The notes: generated from the sequence alone by a model not told the origin. A stretch of 64,000 bases of DNA from Streptomyces sp. SAJ15 (GCF_007595705.1 NZ_NISY01000007.1:62001-126000); one strand, 5' to 3'; positions 18,767 to 27,750 are shown, counted from the stretch's first letter. Numbers and translations: made by a program.

Positions 18767-19840
18767 TCAGTCGGCGAGGGAGGGGTAGTCGGTGTAGCCG
18801 CGCTCGTCACCGCCGTAGAAGGTGGACATGTCCGGGGTGTTGTACGGTCCGCCCGCGGCGAGGCGGCGGGGCAGGTCGGGGTTGGCCAGGAAGAGCCTGC
18901 CGAAGGCGAGCAGGTCGGCGGCGCCGTCCTCGATCAGGGTGAGGTCCTCCGGCCCGGCGGGGCGGCCGTCGGCGGTGGGGTTGAGGATGAGGGTGCCGCC
19001 GTACTGCTTGCGCAGGGCGAGGGTGAGCTCGCGCTGGCCCGGGGCCTCGGCGATGTGGAGGTAGGCGAGGCCGAGCGGTTCGAGGGCGTCGACCAGGGCG
19101 GTGTAGGTGGGGGCCGGGTCGGGCTCCTGGATGTCGTTGTAGGGGTTGCCCGGGGACAGCTTGAGGCCGGTGCGCTCGGCGCCGATCGCGTCGGCGACCG
19201 CGCGCGTCACCTCGACCGCGAACCGGATGCGGCCGGCGTCGGAGCCGCCCCACTCGTCGGTGCGCCGGTTGGCGTTCGGGGCCAGGAACTGCTGCACCAG
19301 GTAGCCGTTGGCGCCGTGGATCTCCACGCCGTCGAAGCCGGCCGCGATCGCGTTGCGGGCGGCGGTGGCGAAGTCGGCGATGGTCTGCCGGACCTCGGCG
19401 TCGCTCAGCTCGCGCGGGGTGACGAAGTCCAGCGGCCCCTCATGGGTGTACACCCGCCCCGCGGCGGCGATGGCGGAGGGGCCCACCGGGACGAGCCCGT
19501 CGGGCAGCAGCACCGGGTGGCCGACCCGGCCGGTGTGCATCAGCTGGGCGAAGATCCGACCGTCGCGCGCGTGGACGGCGTCGGTGACCACGCGCCATGC
19601 GTCGACCTGCTCCTGGCTGTGCAGACCGGGGGTGTCGGGGTAGCCCTGGCCCACCGGGGACGGCTGGATGCCCTCGGTGATGATCAGCCCGGCGGATGCG
19701 CGCTGCGCGTAGTAGGTGGCGGTGGCGGCGGTCGGGGCGGCCGTCGGCGCGTAGGCCCGGCTGCGGGTCATGGGGGCCATGGTGATGCGGTTGGCCAGGC
19801 GGGCGCCGGCGAGGTGGACGGGGTCGAAGGCGGTGGTCAT
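18767..19840 (-). CDS. Old Yellow Enzyme-family alkene reductase
   Basis: 357 residues from ATG 19840, with AGGAG 7 bases upstream. An FMN-binding TIM barrel of the OYE/NemA class that reduces activated C=C bonds with NAD(P)H. Signatures: NRITMAPMTRSRA, the substrate-binding HGANGYLVQQFLAPNANRRTDEWGGS region, and the late GRLFLANPDLP phosphate-binding segment. It is divergent from a MarR regulator, with paired palindromic sites in the gap, which suggests induction by electrophiles or quinones. Confidence 0.93.
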   Translation of the reverse strand: MTTAFDPVHLAGARLANRITMAPMTRSRAYAPTAAPTAATATYYAQRASAGLIITEGIQPSPVGQGYPDTPGLHSQEQVDAWRVVTDAVHARDGRIFAQLMHTGRVGHPVLLPDGLVPVGPSAIAAAGRVYTHEGPLDFVTPRELSDAEVRQTIADFATAARNAIAAGFDGVEIHGANGYLVQQFLAPNANRRTDEWGGSDAGRIRFAVEVTRAVADAIGAERTGLKLSPGNPYNDIQEPDPAPTYTALVDALEPLGLAYLHIAEAPGQRELTLALRKQYGGTLILNPTADGRPAGPEDLTLIEDGAADLLAFGRLFLANPDLPRRLAAGGPYNTPDMSTFYGGDERGYTDYPSLAD

Positions 19841-19962
19841 GTCGAGCTCCTGGCTGGGCGGCGGCGCCGAGGTGGTCCGGTCTTCCGGTGTCCGGCGTTG
19901 CGGTGTCCGGTGTTCCGGGTCCTCGGTCCGCGGTATCTGGGATGGGGGATCTGCGACCATTT

Positions 19963-20023
19963 TTATGTGGCCGACCAAGTAAACCCGCGGCCACCGTAAC
20001 TCATTCCTTGGCCGGCCACATAA
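19963..20023. promoter_or_regulatory. paired operator sites between the OYE gene and marR
   Basis: Two copies of the same 17-bp element face each other: TTATGTGGCCGACCAAG at 19963-19979 and, inverted, CTTGGCCGGCCACATAA at 20007-20023. They differ at one base. Each contains a GGCC-centred palindromic core and they lie 44 bp apart, centre to centre. Position and symmetry fit binding sites for the MarR protein encoded at 20071, controlling both divergent genes. Confidence 0.75.
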
Positions 20024-20070
20024 TTTCGGCGTAGGGTGGGCCGCAGCGAGCCACGAGGAGAAGAGCAGCC

Positions 20071-20550
20071 ATGACATCCGTCGACGAGGGCGCCTGGACC
20101 GGCCTGCCCACCGCCGCCGAGGGCGGCCGCATCAGCCACGCGGTCTTCCGCGCCGCGCGGGTGCACCGGGCCGCGGCCGCCATGGTGCTGCGCGAGACCG
20201 GCCTGCACCCCGGCCAGGAACTGCTGATGATGCACCTGTGGGACCACGGCCCGCAGCGCCAGTCCGAGCTGATCAAGCTGCTGGACCTGGACCCCTCGAC
20301 CGTGACCCGGATGGTGCAGCGGCTGGAGCAGGCCGGCTTCGTGTGCCGCGCGCCGGACCCGGCGGACCGCCGCGCCGCCCTGGTGCGGACCACCGAGGCG
20401 GGCGAGGCGCTGCGCGCCGAGGTGGCGGCGGCCTGGACGGAGCTGGAGGAGCGCACCGTCGCAGGGCTGGACGAGGACGAACAGCGCGAGCTGGCCCGGC
20501 TCCTCGGGGTGCTGGAACGCAACCTGTGCCGGGCGGCGCGCCAGGGGTAG
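20071..20550 (+). CDS. MarR-family transcriptional regulator
   Basis: 159 residues. The winged-helix core is clear: LHPGQELLMMHLWDHGPQRQSELIKLLDLDPSTVTRMVQRLEQAGFV followed by the wing RAPDPADRRAALVRTTEAG, in which the DxRxxxVxLT-type motif is recognisable. It is transcribed away from the OYE gene across 230 bp that hold two inverted operator-like sites. By family rule it is probably a repressor released by a small ligand. GAGGAGAAGAG precedes the ATG. Confidence 0.92.
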   Translation: MTSVDEGAWTGLPTAAEGGRISHAVFRAARVHRAAAAMVLRETGLHPGQELLMMHLWDHGPQRQSELIKLLDLDPSTVTRMVQRLEQAGFVCRAPDPADRRAALVRTTEAGEALRAEVAAAWTELEERTVAGLDEDEQRELARLLGVLERNLCRAARQG

Positions 20551-20560
20551 CGTGCGGCGT

Positions 20561-21235
20561 ATGACCCGATCGGCTCATACGCCCCACGGGGCACGGCTGC
20601 GCGCGTACTGGGAGACCACCGGCGCCGCGCACACCTTCACCCACCCGCTCGACACGGAGCTGCTGGCCCGGCATGTGCCGGCCGGCGCCGCGATCCTCGA
20701 CTACGGCTGCGGCTACGGACGGCTGACCGCCGAGCTGACCGCCCTCGGCTACGCCGACGTGCGGGGCGTGGACCGGTCCGCCGCCCTCGTCGCGCGCGGC
20801 CGCGCGGACCATCCGGGGCTGCGGCTGACGCACTTCGAGCGGCTGCCGCTGTCCTTCGCCGCCGGCTCGTTCGACGCCGCACTGCTGTTCGCGGTGTTGA
20901 CCTGCGTCCCCGAGGATGGGGCGCAGGCGGAGACGGTGGCCGAGCTGGCGCGGCTGTTGCGCCCCGGCGGGGTGCTCTATCTGAGCGACGTCCCCCTCCA
21001 GGACGACCCGCACCACCGGCGCTCCTACCGCGAGCGGCGACCGGAGGGCGGGGCGTACGGGACCTTCGAGATCGAGGACGGCGGGGTGTTCCGACACCAG
21101 GACCCGGCACGGCTGCGGGAGTCGCTGGAGCGCGCCGGCTTCGAGGTGGCGGAGGAGCGCGAGGACGCCGTCCCCACGCTCGACGGACGGAGCGTCGTCC
21201 GGCTCCAGCTCATCGCGCGGCGCACCGCCGACTGA
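20561..21235 (+). CDS. SAM-dependent class-I methyltransferase
   Basis: 224 residues from ATG 20561; a GTG at 20552 is in frame and closer to the AGGGG ribosome site, so the start is not settled. The Rossmann methyltransferase motifs are present: ILDYGCGYGRLTAEL (motif I) and GVDRSAALVARGR, then FDAALLFAVLTCVP and LLRPGGVLYLSDV. No feature reveals the substrate. It follows marR by about 10 bp and may be co-transcribed with it. A strong bidirectional hairpin follows. Confidence 0.85.
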   Translation: MTRSAHTPHGARLRAYWETTGAAHTFTHPLDTELLARHVPAGAAILDYGCGYGRLTAELTALGYADVRGVDRSAALVARGRADHPGLRLTHFERLPLSFAAGSFDAALLFAVLTCVPEDGAQAETVAELARLLRPGGVLYLSDVPLQDDPHHRRSYRERRPEGGAYGTFEIEDGGVFRHQDPARLRESLERAGFEVAEEREDAVPTLDGRSVVRLQLIARRTAD

Positions 21236-21311
21236 GACTCCGCGCGGAGCGCGCACCGCCGACGCGACCCTCCGCGCGGTAGCGCGTCGGGCCGCGGGTC
21301 CGCGCGGAGTC
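21236..21311. terminator. nested bidirectional hairpin
   Basis: A perfect 13-bp outer repeat (GACTCCGCGCGGA at 21236-21248 and TCCGCGCGGAGTC at 21299-21311) encloses an inner stem GACGCG/CGCGTC. It starts directly after the methyltransferase stop and faces the convergent aldehyde dehydrogenase gene. Confidence 0.6.
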
Positions 21312-21338
21312 AGGCCGCGGGGGCGCGCGGAGCCGTTC

Positions 21339-23030
21339 TCAGCGCGCTCCCGGGGCGGCCCGCAGGACCCCGTCGACCCGGCGCGGCAACCCCAGCGGGT
21401 TCTCTTCGCGCAGCTCCGGCGGCAACAGCCCGGCCGGGGCGTCCTGGTAGACCACGGGACGCAGCCAGCGTTCGACGGCGGTGGCGCCGACCGAGGTGGC
21501 GGTGGAGGTGGTGGCGGGATACGGGCCGCCGTGGTGCTGGGCGTGGCTGACCGCGACGCCGGTGGGCCAGCCGTTGACCACCAACCGGCCGGCGAGCGGG
21601 GTCAGCTCGGCCAGCAGCCGCGCCCCGTAGCCGCCCCGGTCGCCGTGGCCCCCGCGACCGTGGCCGCCGGCGGGGCCGCCCTGGCCGCCTGCCTCGCCGT
21701 ACCCGCCCCGGTCGCCGTATCCGCCGGGATCCTGGCCGCCGGTGTGGCCGCCCGCCCCCTCGCCGTCGACGCCCGCCCCGCCGGGTTCCGCGCCCTCCAC
21801 CTCGCCGAGGTGCACGGTGGCGGTGAGGTTGCCGGCCAGGCGCCCCAGTACGGCGCTGAGCTCGGCCCGCTCCGTATAGCGCGCGACGACCGTGACCGGC
21901 CCAAAGCACTCCTCCAGCAGGAGGTCGTGCGGGCCGTCCGCGGCGAGCCGCGCGGCGGGCACGGTGAGGAACCCGGGGCGCACGGCGAGCCCGCCCGCGT
22001 CGCCCGGGAGGACGGGGGCCTGGACGTCGGGCAGCCGGGTCCGCTCCCCCACCCCGGCGACGAAGGACTCTCGCATCCGGGCGTCCAGCAACACCCCGGC
22101 CGCCACGGCCCCGACGGCCTTCGCCAGGGAGGCGAGCAGCCGGTCGCCGGCCGTCCCGGCGGGGGCAAGGACCAGGCCGGGCTTGGTGCAGAACTGGCCG
22201 TTCCCGAGCGTCATCGAGGCGGCGAGTCCGGCCCCGATCTCCTCCGCGCGCTCCTCCGCCGCGGCCGGGGTGACCACGACCGGGTTGAGGCTGCCCAGCT
22301 CGCCGTGGAAGGGGATGGGCCGCGGCCGGGCGGCCGCCGCGTCGTACAGCGCCCGTCCGCCGCGCACCGAGCCGGTGAAGCCGGCCGCCGCCACCAGCGG
22401 ATGCCGGACCAGGTCCACGCCCGCCTGGAAACCGTGGACCAGGCCGACGACCTCCGGCGGCAACCCCGCGTCGACGGCCGCGCGGCGCAGCAGGCGGGCG
22501 GCCAGCTCCGAGGTGGCCGGGTGGCCGGGGTGCGCCTTGATCACCACCGGGCAGCCGGCGGCCAGGGCACTGGCGGTGTCGCCGCCGGGCACCGAGAAGG
22601 CCAGCGGGAAGTTGCTCGCGGCGTAGACGGCCACGACGCCGAGCGGCAGCTTGCAGCGGCGCAGGTCGGGGCGGGGCGGGGTGTGGCCGGGGTCCGCGTG
22701 GTCGATGATCACGTCCAGGAACGCGCCCTCGTCCACGACCTCCGCGAAGGCCCGCAGCTGGCCGGTGGTCCGGGCGAGCTCCCCGCTGAGCCGGGCCGCC
22801 CCCAGCGCGGTCTCGGCGTCGGCGGCCGCCACCAGCTCCGCCTCCGCCGCCGCGAGCCGCGTGGCGGCGGCGCGCAACAGCGCGACCCGCACCGCCCGGT
22901 CGGCGAGCGCCTCCCGCGCGGCGTGCGCGGCCCGTACGGCGGCGTCGACCGCCTCAGGCGTCGCCTCGACGGCCACCCGCTCTCGTCGCTCGCCGGTTCG
23001 GGGGTCGACGCTCCACACGGGTACTGCCAC
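21339..23030 (-). CDS. NADP-type aldehyde dehydrogenase (ketoglutarate-semialdehyde dehydrogenase-like) with a Gly-rich insert
   Basis: 563 residues, longer than the roughly 500 expected. The core resembles KGSADH/AldH enzymes: AVYAASNFPLAFSVPGGDTASAL, GFTGSVRGGRAL, the catalytic cysteine in GNGQFCTKPGLV and the glutamate in PFHGELGSLNPV. Residues about 412-468 form a Gly/Glu/Asp-rich insert with repeats such as GGYGDRGGYG, followed by the normal C-terminus (LVVNGWPTGVAVSHAQHHGGPYPATT). The insert breaks the stretch before LLAELTPL, but the frame stays intact. The family oxidises 2,5-dioxopentanoate or similar aldehydes in sugar or hydroxyproline breakdown. Confidence 0.88.
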   Translation of the reverse strand: MAVPVWSVDPRTGERRERVAVEATPEAVDAAVRAAHAAREALADRAVRVALLRAAATRLAAAEAELVAAADAETALGAARLSGELARTTGQLRAFAEVVDEGAFLDVIIDHADPGHTPPRPDLRRCKLPLGVVAVYAASNFPLAFSVPGGDTASALAAGCPVVIKAHPGHPATSELAARLLRRAAVDAGLPPEVVGLVHGFQAGVDLVRHPLVAAAGFTGSVRGGRALYDAAAARPRPIPFHGELGSLNPVVVTPAAAEERAEEIGAGLAASMTLGNGQFCTKPGLVLAPAGTAGDRLLASLAKAVGAVAAGVLLDARMRESFVAGVGERTRLPDVQAPVLPGDAGGLAVRPGFLTVPAARLAADGPHDLLLEECFGPVTVVARYTERAELSAVLGRLAGNLTATVHLGEVEGAEPGGAGVDGEGAGGHTGGQDPGGYGDRGGYGEAGGQGGPAGGHGRGGHGDRGGYGARLLAELTPLAGRLVVNGWPTGVAVSHAQHHGGPYPATTSTATSVGATAVERWLRPVVYQDAPAGLLPPELREENPLGLPRRVDGVLRAAPGAR

Positions 23031-23486
23031 CGCGGTCCTCCTGGCTGTCGAACGGTCGGGCGCACGCAGCCGGGACCCTATGGCCGGTCGAACAGGCGGT
23101 CAAGGAGGCGCAGTTCGCCCCTGAGGTGCGGCGGAGTCCGGCCCTGGGGCCAGGCGGAGCCCGACCCTGGGGCCAGGTGAGGTTCGGTCCTGGGAGGAGG
23201 CGGATCTCGGGCCCGCGCGGGGCGCGCTTCGGGCCCGCGCGAGCGCGCCTCGGGTCCACGCGAGCGCGTTTCGGGCCCGCGCGAACGCGTTTCGGGCCCG
23301 CGCGGGCGCGCCTCGGAAGCGCCGCGCCTCGTCCGCGCGGCGGGTGCGCATCACCCCCGCGGCGGAATCCGGCTCCCCCGCGCGGCCGACGCGCTCCGCC
23401 CCGTCGGTGCGCCAGGATCCGGTGCGGACGACTGACTTACGCTGTATAGAAGATCGTCGGGACCGAGTCGGGGGGCGGCGCGTCAG
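23031..23486. repeat. gene-free gap with 23-bp and 21-bp tandem repeats
   Basis: No supported gene. Two adjacent 23-bp copies (CGGAGTCCGGCCCTGGGGCC and relatives) cover 23132-23177, with a degenerate third. Five copies of a 21-22-bp unit based on TCGGGCCCGCGCGAGCGCGCC then start at 23207, 23229, 23250, 23271 and 23292, ending at 23313. Open frames cross the array on both strands only because 21 is divisible by three. Just before the sensor-kinase gene a GACTTACGCTGTATAGAAG stretch (near 23431-23453) looks promoter-like. Confidence 0.7.
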
Positions 23487-24941
23487 ATGGCGGCAGGGGG
23501 CGTACGGCGGTGGGTGCGGGCCGGGCTCGGAAGGCGCGCCCGGCTGCGCTGGGTCCATCTGATCCTCGGTGGCGCGCTGCTGATGCCCTACTACCTGCTC
23601 GCGGGCGTGGTGCTCAGCGTGGTCTGGCAGGCCGCGGCCCCCATGGGCGGCTCGGTGGCGCGGCAGTTCGTCGCGTTCGGCCTCGCGCTGCCGATGGCGG
23701 CCGGCACGGCGCTGTTCCCGCTCGTACGTCCCCTGGCGGCGGCCGCGGCGCGCTCGCTGTGCGCGCCGCGGGTCGAGCCGGCCACCGGTCCGGCCCGGTC
23801 CTGGGACGCGCACAGCCGCACGGTCGTCTGGTACACGCTGCACCTGGCGTTGGGCGGCCTGGTCAGCGGGGCCACGCTGGCGGTGCCGCCGTTCGCGGCG
23901 TATCTGCTGGCGCTGCCGTTCCTCGACACCGAGATCGAGGGGCTGAGCTGGCCGGGCCGACTGGCCGACTACAGCGCCCCGCTGTGCATGGCCGCCGGGC
24001 TCGGCACGCTCGCCGCGCTGACCGCGGTCGCCGCCGCGGCGGGCGCGCTGCTGGCCCGCTGCGCCCCGCCGCTGCTCGGCCCCACGCCCGCCGACCGGTT
24101 GGCCGCCGCCGAGGAGCGCGCCGCCGAGCTGGCCTCCCGCAACCGGCTCGCCCGCGAGTTGCACGACTCGGTGGGGCACGCGCTCAGCGCCGTCACCTTG
24201 CAGGCGAGCGCCGCGCGCAAGGTCCTGGACACCGATCCGGCCTTCGCCCGGCAGGCGTTGGCGGCGATCGAGGAGACCACCCGGGCGGCCGTCGGTGAAC
24301 TCGACGGGGTGCTGGGGCTCCTGCGCGAGGACGATCCCGCCGGCCGGGCCTCCGCCGACGGCTCGCCGGCCGCGCCGCCCTCCCCCGCCCCCACCCTCGC
24401 CGACCTGGAGGTCCTGCTGGCCCGGACGCGCGCGGCGGGCGTCACCGTGGAGGCTGTCGAACTGGCCCGGCCCGACGCGCTGGACCGACTGTCGCTGCTG
24501 GTCTCCCGGGAGGCGTACCGCATCGTGCAGGAGGGGCTGAGCAACGCGCTGCGGCACGCCGGACCGGTGCGGGTGCGGCTGTGGGTGGCCGTGCGCGCCG
24601 AGGGGCCTGCCGCGCCGCACCCCGCGCGCGGCCCGTTCCGGCCCCGGCAGGAGCTGGAGATCCGGCTGGAGAACCCGGTGCGCGGCTCGGGTCGACGACA
24701 GCGGCCCGGCGGCGGCCGCGGGCTGCGCGGCATCGCCGAGCGCGCCAGCGCGTTGCGCGGCAGCGCCGACTGGGGCGCGCACTACGGCGTGTGGCGGCTG
24801 GTGGTCCGGGTGCCGCTGGACTCGACCCCGGACGCGGGAGGCCGGCGGCCGTCGCCGCCGCACCGCCCGCCGCGCTGTCTGAAGACCCTGAAAGCCCAGG
24901 AGACCCTGGAGACCCTGGAGATCGCGGAGGCGGGCGGATGA
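23487..24941 (+). CDS. NarL-type sensor histidine kinase
   Basis: 484 residues. Several hydrophobic N-terminal segments (about residues 25-190) form the membrane sensor. A HisKA_3 dimerisation helix carries the phosphorylated histidine in RELHDSVGHALSAVTLQ (His226). The HATPase region has EGLSNALRHAG and GRGLRGIAERA. After the ATPase a 40-residue tail ends in LKTLKAQETLETLE, a small direct repeat not expected in the family. Its stop overlaps the response-regulator start (ATGA). The signal is unknown. Confidence 0.92.
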   Translation: MAAGGVRRWVRAGLGRRARLRWVHLILGGALLMPYYLLAGVVLSVVWQAAAPMGGSVARQFVAFGLALPMAAGTALFPLVRPLAAAAARSLCAPRVEPATGPARSWDAHSRTVVWYTLHLALGGLVSGATLAVPPFAAYLLALPFLDTEIEGLSWPGRLADYSAPLCMAAGLGTLAALTAVAAAAGALLARCAPPLLGPTPADRLAAAEERAAELASRNRLARELHDSVGHALSAVTLQASAARKVLDTDPAFARQALAAIEETTRAAVGELDGVLGLLREDDPAGRASADGSPAAPPSPAPTLADLEVLLARTRAAGVTVEAVELARPDALDRLSLLVSREAYRIVQEGLSNALRHAGPVRVRLWVAVRAEGPAAPHPARGPFRPRQELEIRLENPVRGSGRRQRPGGGRGLRGIAERASALRGSADWGAHYGVWRLVVRVPLDSTPDAGGRRPSPPHRPPRCLKTLKAQETLETLEIAEAGG

Positions 24942-25600
24942 GTGTGCGGATCGTCCTGGCGGACGACGAGCAGATGGTGCGGACCGCGCTGCGCGCGATC
25001 CTCTCCAGCGAGCCGGACCTGGAGGTCGTCGGCGAGGCACGGACCGGTGCCGAGGCGGTCCCGCTGGTGCGGGCACTCCGCCCGGACGTGGTGCTGATGG
25101 ATGTGCGGATGCCCGACATCGACGGCATCCGGGCGACCGAGCAGATCCTGCGCGGGGTCTCCTTCCCGCCGCGCGTGGTCGTCCTGACCACCTTCGAGAA
25201 CGACTCCTACGTCTATGACGCGCTCCGCGCGGGCGCCAGCGGCTTCCTGCTCAAGCGGGCCGGCGCGGACGAACTGGTGCAGGCGGTGCGGCTGGTGGCC
25301 CACAGCGACTCGCTGCTCTTCCCCGCCGCGGTGCGGGCGCTGGCCGCCGGGAACACCCACGCCCGCGCGGCCGACGGTGCGGCGGCGCGGGCGTTGCGCG
25401 AGCGGCTCTCCGCGCGGGAGGCCGAGGTGCTGCGGCTGATGGCGGCGGGTCTGTCGAACGCGGAGATCGCCGAACGGCTGGCGCTCGGCTGTGCCACGGT
25501 CAAGTCCCATGTCGCGGCCGTCCTGTCCAAGCTGGGCGTCCGGGACCGCACCCAGGCCGTCATCGCGGCCTATGAGTGCGGCTTCATCACCCCGGGGTAG
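24938..25600 (+). CDS. LuxR/NarL-family response regulator
   Basis: 220 residues. The receiver domain has the acidic pair DDE at residues 9-11, the phosphorylation site in VVLMDVRMPD (Asp55) and the conserved lysine in GFLLKRAGADEL. The C-terminal LuxR helix-turn-helix reads LSAREAEVLRLMAAGLSNAEIAERL followed by TVKSHVAAVLSKLGVRDR. The ATG overlaps the sensor-kinase stop, so the two are a translationally coupled pair. It converges on the permease gene with 14 bp between stops. Confidence 0.95.
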   Translation: MSVRIVLADDEQMVRTALRAILSSEPDLEVVGEARTGAEAVPLVRALRPDVVLMDVRMPDIDGIRATEQILRGVSFPPRVVVLTTFENDSYVYDALRAGASGFLLKRAGADELVQAVRLVAHSDSLLFPAAVRALAAGNTHARAADGAAARALRERLSAREAEVLRLMAAGLSNAEIAERLALGCATVKSHVAAVLSKLGVRDRTQAVIAAYECGFITPG

Positions 25601-25614
25601 TCGGCGGCCCTCCG

Positions 25615-27063
25615 CTATGTCAGCAGCTGCTCGATCGGGTCGATCGCGAAGTACCCGACGAACAGCAGCGCGGTGCCCCACAGCAGCCAGTGCACCTCGC
25701 GGGCCTTGCCCATCACCGTCTTGATGACGACGTAGGAGACGAAGCCGGCCCCGATGCCGTTGGTGATGGAGTAGGTGAACGGCATCACCGAGACGGTGAG
25801 GAACGCCGGGATGGCGATCTCCATGTTGTCCCAGGCGATGTGCCGCACCTGGCTCATCAGCAGGAAGCCGACGGCGATCAGCGCGGGCGCGGCGGCCTGC
25901 GCGGGGACCACGGTCGCCAGCGGGGTCAGGAAGAGCGCAAGCCCGAAGAGGCCGCCGGTCACCACGCTGGCGAAGCCGGTGCGGGCGCCCTCCCCGACGC
26001 CGGCCGCCGACTCGATGTAGCTGGTGTTGGAGGACGCGGAGGCCGCGCCGCCGGCGGCCGCCGCGACGCCGTCGATGAGCAGCACCCGGCCCAGGTTGGG
26101 CACCTTGCCCTGGTGGTCCAGCAGCCCGGCCTCGTTGCTGACGCCCACGACCGTGCCCATGGTGTCGAAGAAGTCGGACAGGATCAGCGTGAAGATGATC
26201 AGTACCAGGGTGAGGGCGCCGACCTCGTCCCAGGCGCCGAACAGGCTGAAGTCGCCGACCAGTCCGAAGTCGGGCGAGGCCACGATGTCGTCGGGCACGT
26301 CGGGGACGGTCAGCCCCCACGCCTGCGGCTTGATGTCGGCGATCTCGTTGATCACGATCGCCAGGGTGGTGGTGGCCACGATGCTGATGAGGATGGCGCC
26401 CTTGAGCCCCCGCGACATCAGCGCGATGGTCAGCAGCACGCCGACGCAGAAGACCAGTACCGGCCAGCCGGTCAGCTCGCCGTGCGCGCCGAGCTGGACC
26501 GGGACGGAGCCGGTGTCGCCCGGGATGCGGGTGACGAAGCCGGCGTCGATGAAGCCGATGAAGGCGATGAAGAGGCCGATGCCGACGCTGATCGCCTGCT
26601 TCAGCGGCTGTGGGATGGCGTGCATGACCGCCTCCCGGAGGCCGGTGACCACCAGCACCGAGATGATCAGACCCTCCAGGACCACCAGGCCCATGGCGTC
26701 GTCCCAGCTCATCTGCGGGGCGATCTGGAAGGCCACGACGGCGTTCAGGCCGAGACCGGCGGCCAGCGCCAGCGGAAGGTTGCCGCCCACGCCCATGATG
26801 ACGGTCATCACGCAGGCCACCAGCGCGGTGGCGGTGGCCAGTTGGGTGTGCGAGAGGTGGTGACCGTACTTGTCCTCCGCGCCGCCCAGGATGATCGGGT
26901 TCAGCACGAGGATGTAGGCCATCGTAAAGAAGGTGGCGAAACCGCCGCGAATCTCCCGACCGAAGTCGGATCCTCGCTCAGATATCCGGAAGAACCGGTC
27001 GATCGCGTTGTTTCCGATGGTGCGGGGTGGCGCTTGGGCATGGTCAAGGACCTGTCGTGGCAC
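25615..27063 (-). CDS. NCS2-family (AzgA-type) nucleobase permease
   Basis: 482 residues from GTG 27063, which has GAGGAG 8 bases upstream; the frame extends to 27132 but without a ribosome site. A many-spanned permease of the adenine/guanine/hypoxanthine group: REIRGGFATFFTMAYILVLNP at the start, NLPLALAAGLGLNAVVAF, the signature LSDFFDTMGTVVGV and SSNTSYIESAAGVGEGARTG. It should import purines by proton symport. The gene lies alone between the response regulator and the truncated beta-helix gene. Confidence 0.93.
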   Translation of the reverse strand: MPRQVLDHAQAPPRTIGNNAIDRFFRISERGSDFGREIRGGFATFFTMAYILVLNPIILGGAEDKYGHHLSHTQLATATALVACVMTVIMGVGGNLPLALAAGLGLNAVVAFQIAPQMSWDDAMGLVVLEGLIISVLVVTGLREAVMHAIPQPLKQAISVGIGLFIAFIGFIDAGFVTRIPGDTGSVPVQLGAHGELTGWPVLVFCVGVLLTIALMSRGLKGAILISIVATTTLAIVINEIADIKPQAWGLTVPDVPDDIVASPDFGLVGDFSLFGAWDEVGALTLVLIIFTLILSDFFDTMGTVVGVSNEAGLLDHQGKVPNLGRVLLIDGVAAAAGGAASASSNTSYIESAAGVGEGARTGFASVVTGGLFGLALFLTPLATVVPAQAAAPALIAVGFLLMSQVRHIAWDNMEIAIPAFLTVSVMPFTYSITNGIGAGFVSYVVIKTVMGKAREVHWLLWGTALLFVGYFAIDPIEQLLT

Positions 27064-27240
27064 GCGCTGCTCCTCGTTTCCTCGGTGAACGGCGAGGTTC
27101 GGTAGCTGGATTGTCTTCGTTCGACGCGCCAAACAGGTTGACGAATTATTACGAGATCACTCCAAGGGGATCACTACACGTTTTTGTACGATCACCCAAC
27201 TACCAGCCGTGGAAGCGGCGTTGACCACGCGGAGTCACCG

Positions 27241-27750
27241 TCAGCGGTGCGCGGATTCCCGAAATACGAAACCCTCACAAGCGGAACAGATAATTTCGGC
27301 GCCCGGCGCGTTGCGGAATTCAATGTTCGAAACGGTCCAGTAATCGGCGCGCAGCGAGAGCAGGGCGGGGCCGGAGGAGAGTCGCGACCCGTCCACGACG
27401 ACCGGATCCGGGCCGTCGCCGGTGAGCACCACCCGGCGGCCCCGAGTGCCGTCCGTCTCACTGCTCAGCGGGGACCGCGGATAGTAGGTGCCGCCGCGCA
27501 CCCTGATGGTGGTGCCGGCGTCCGCGACGGAGAGCGCCTTCTCGATCGTCCGGTACGGCGCGGAGCGCGTGCCGCCGCCGCCGTCACTGCCGTTGGGCGC
27601 CACATAGACCGTGGTCGGCGCGGCGCTGGCACCACCCGGGGCCGCGGTCAGATACACGCCCGCGGCGGCCGAGGCCACGATGACCAGCGTGCCCAAGGGC
27701 AGCGTACGGTCCTTGCGGTGGCGCCCGCGGTAGCGGCGGCGGCGTCTCAT
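27241..27750 (-). pseudogene. truncated secreted right-handed beta-helix protein
   Basis: From ATG 27750 (AGGAG upstream) an export signal (MRRRRRYRGRHRK, then a hydrophobic stretch ending GGASA) leads into the usual start of pectate-lyase-like beta-helix proteins: TTVYVAPNGSDGGGGTRSAPYRTIEKAL, RVRGGTYYP, and SNIEFRNAPG. The frame ends after 169 residues, in the second coil, whereas relatives run to several hundred. Shifting one base near the end gives NPRTADGDSAW, like the next expected coil, but that frame also stops at once. A frameshift plus loss of the 3' part is likely; an alternative is a short functional exported protein. Confidence 0.6.

Noticed and set aside
23100..25076. A 658-codon minus-strand frame across the tandem repeats and the sensor kinase
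   Set aside because: It exists because the 21-bp repeat has no stops and the kinase gene is GC-rich; the product is Arg/Ala/Pro-rich without domains.
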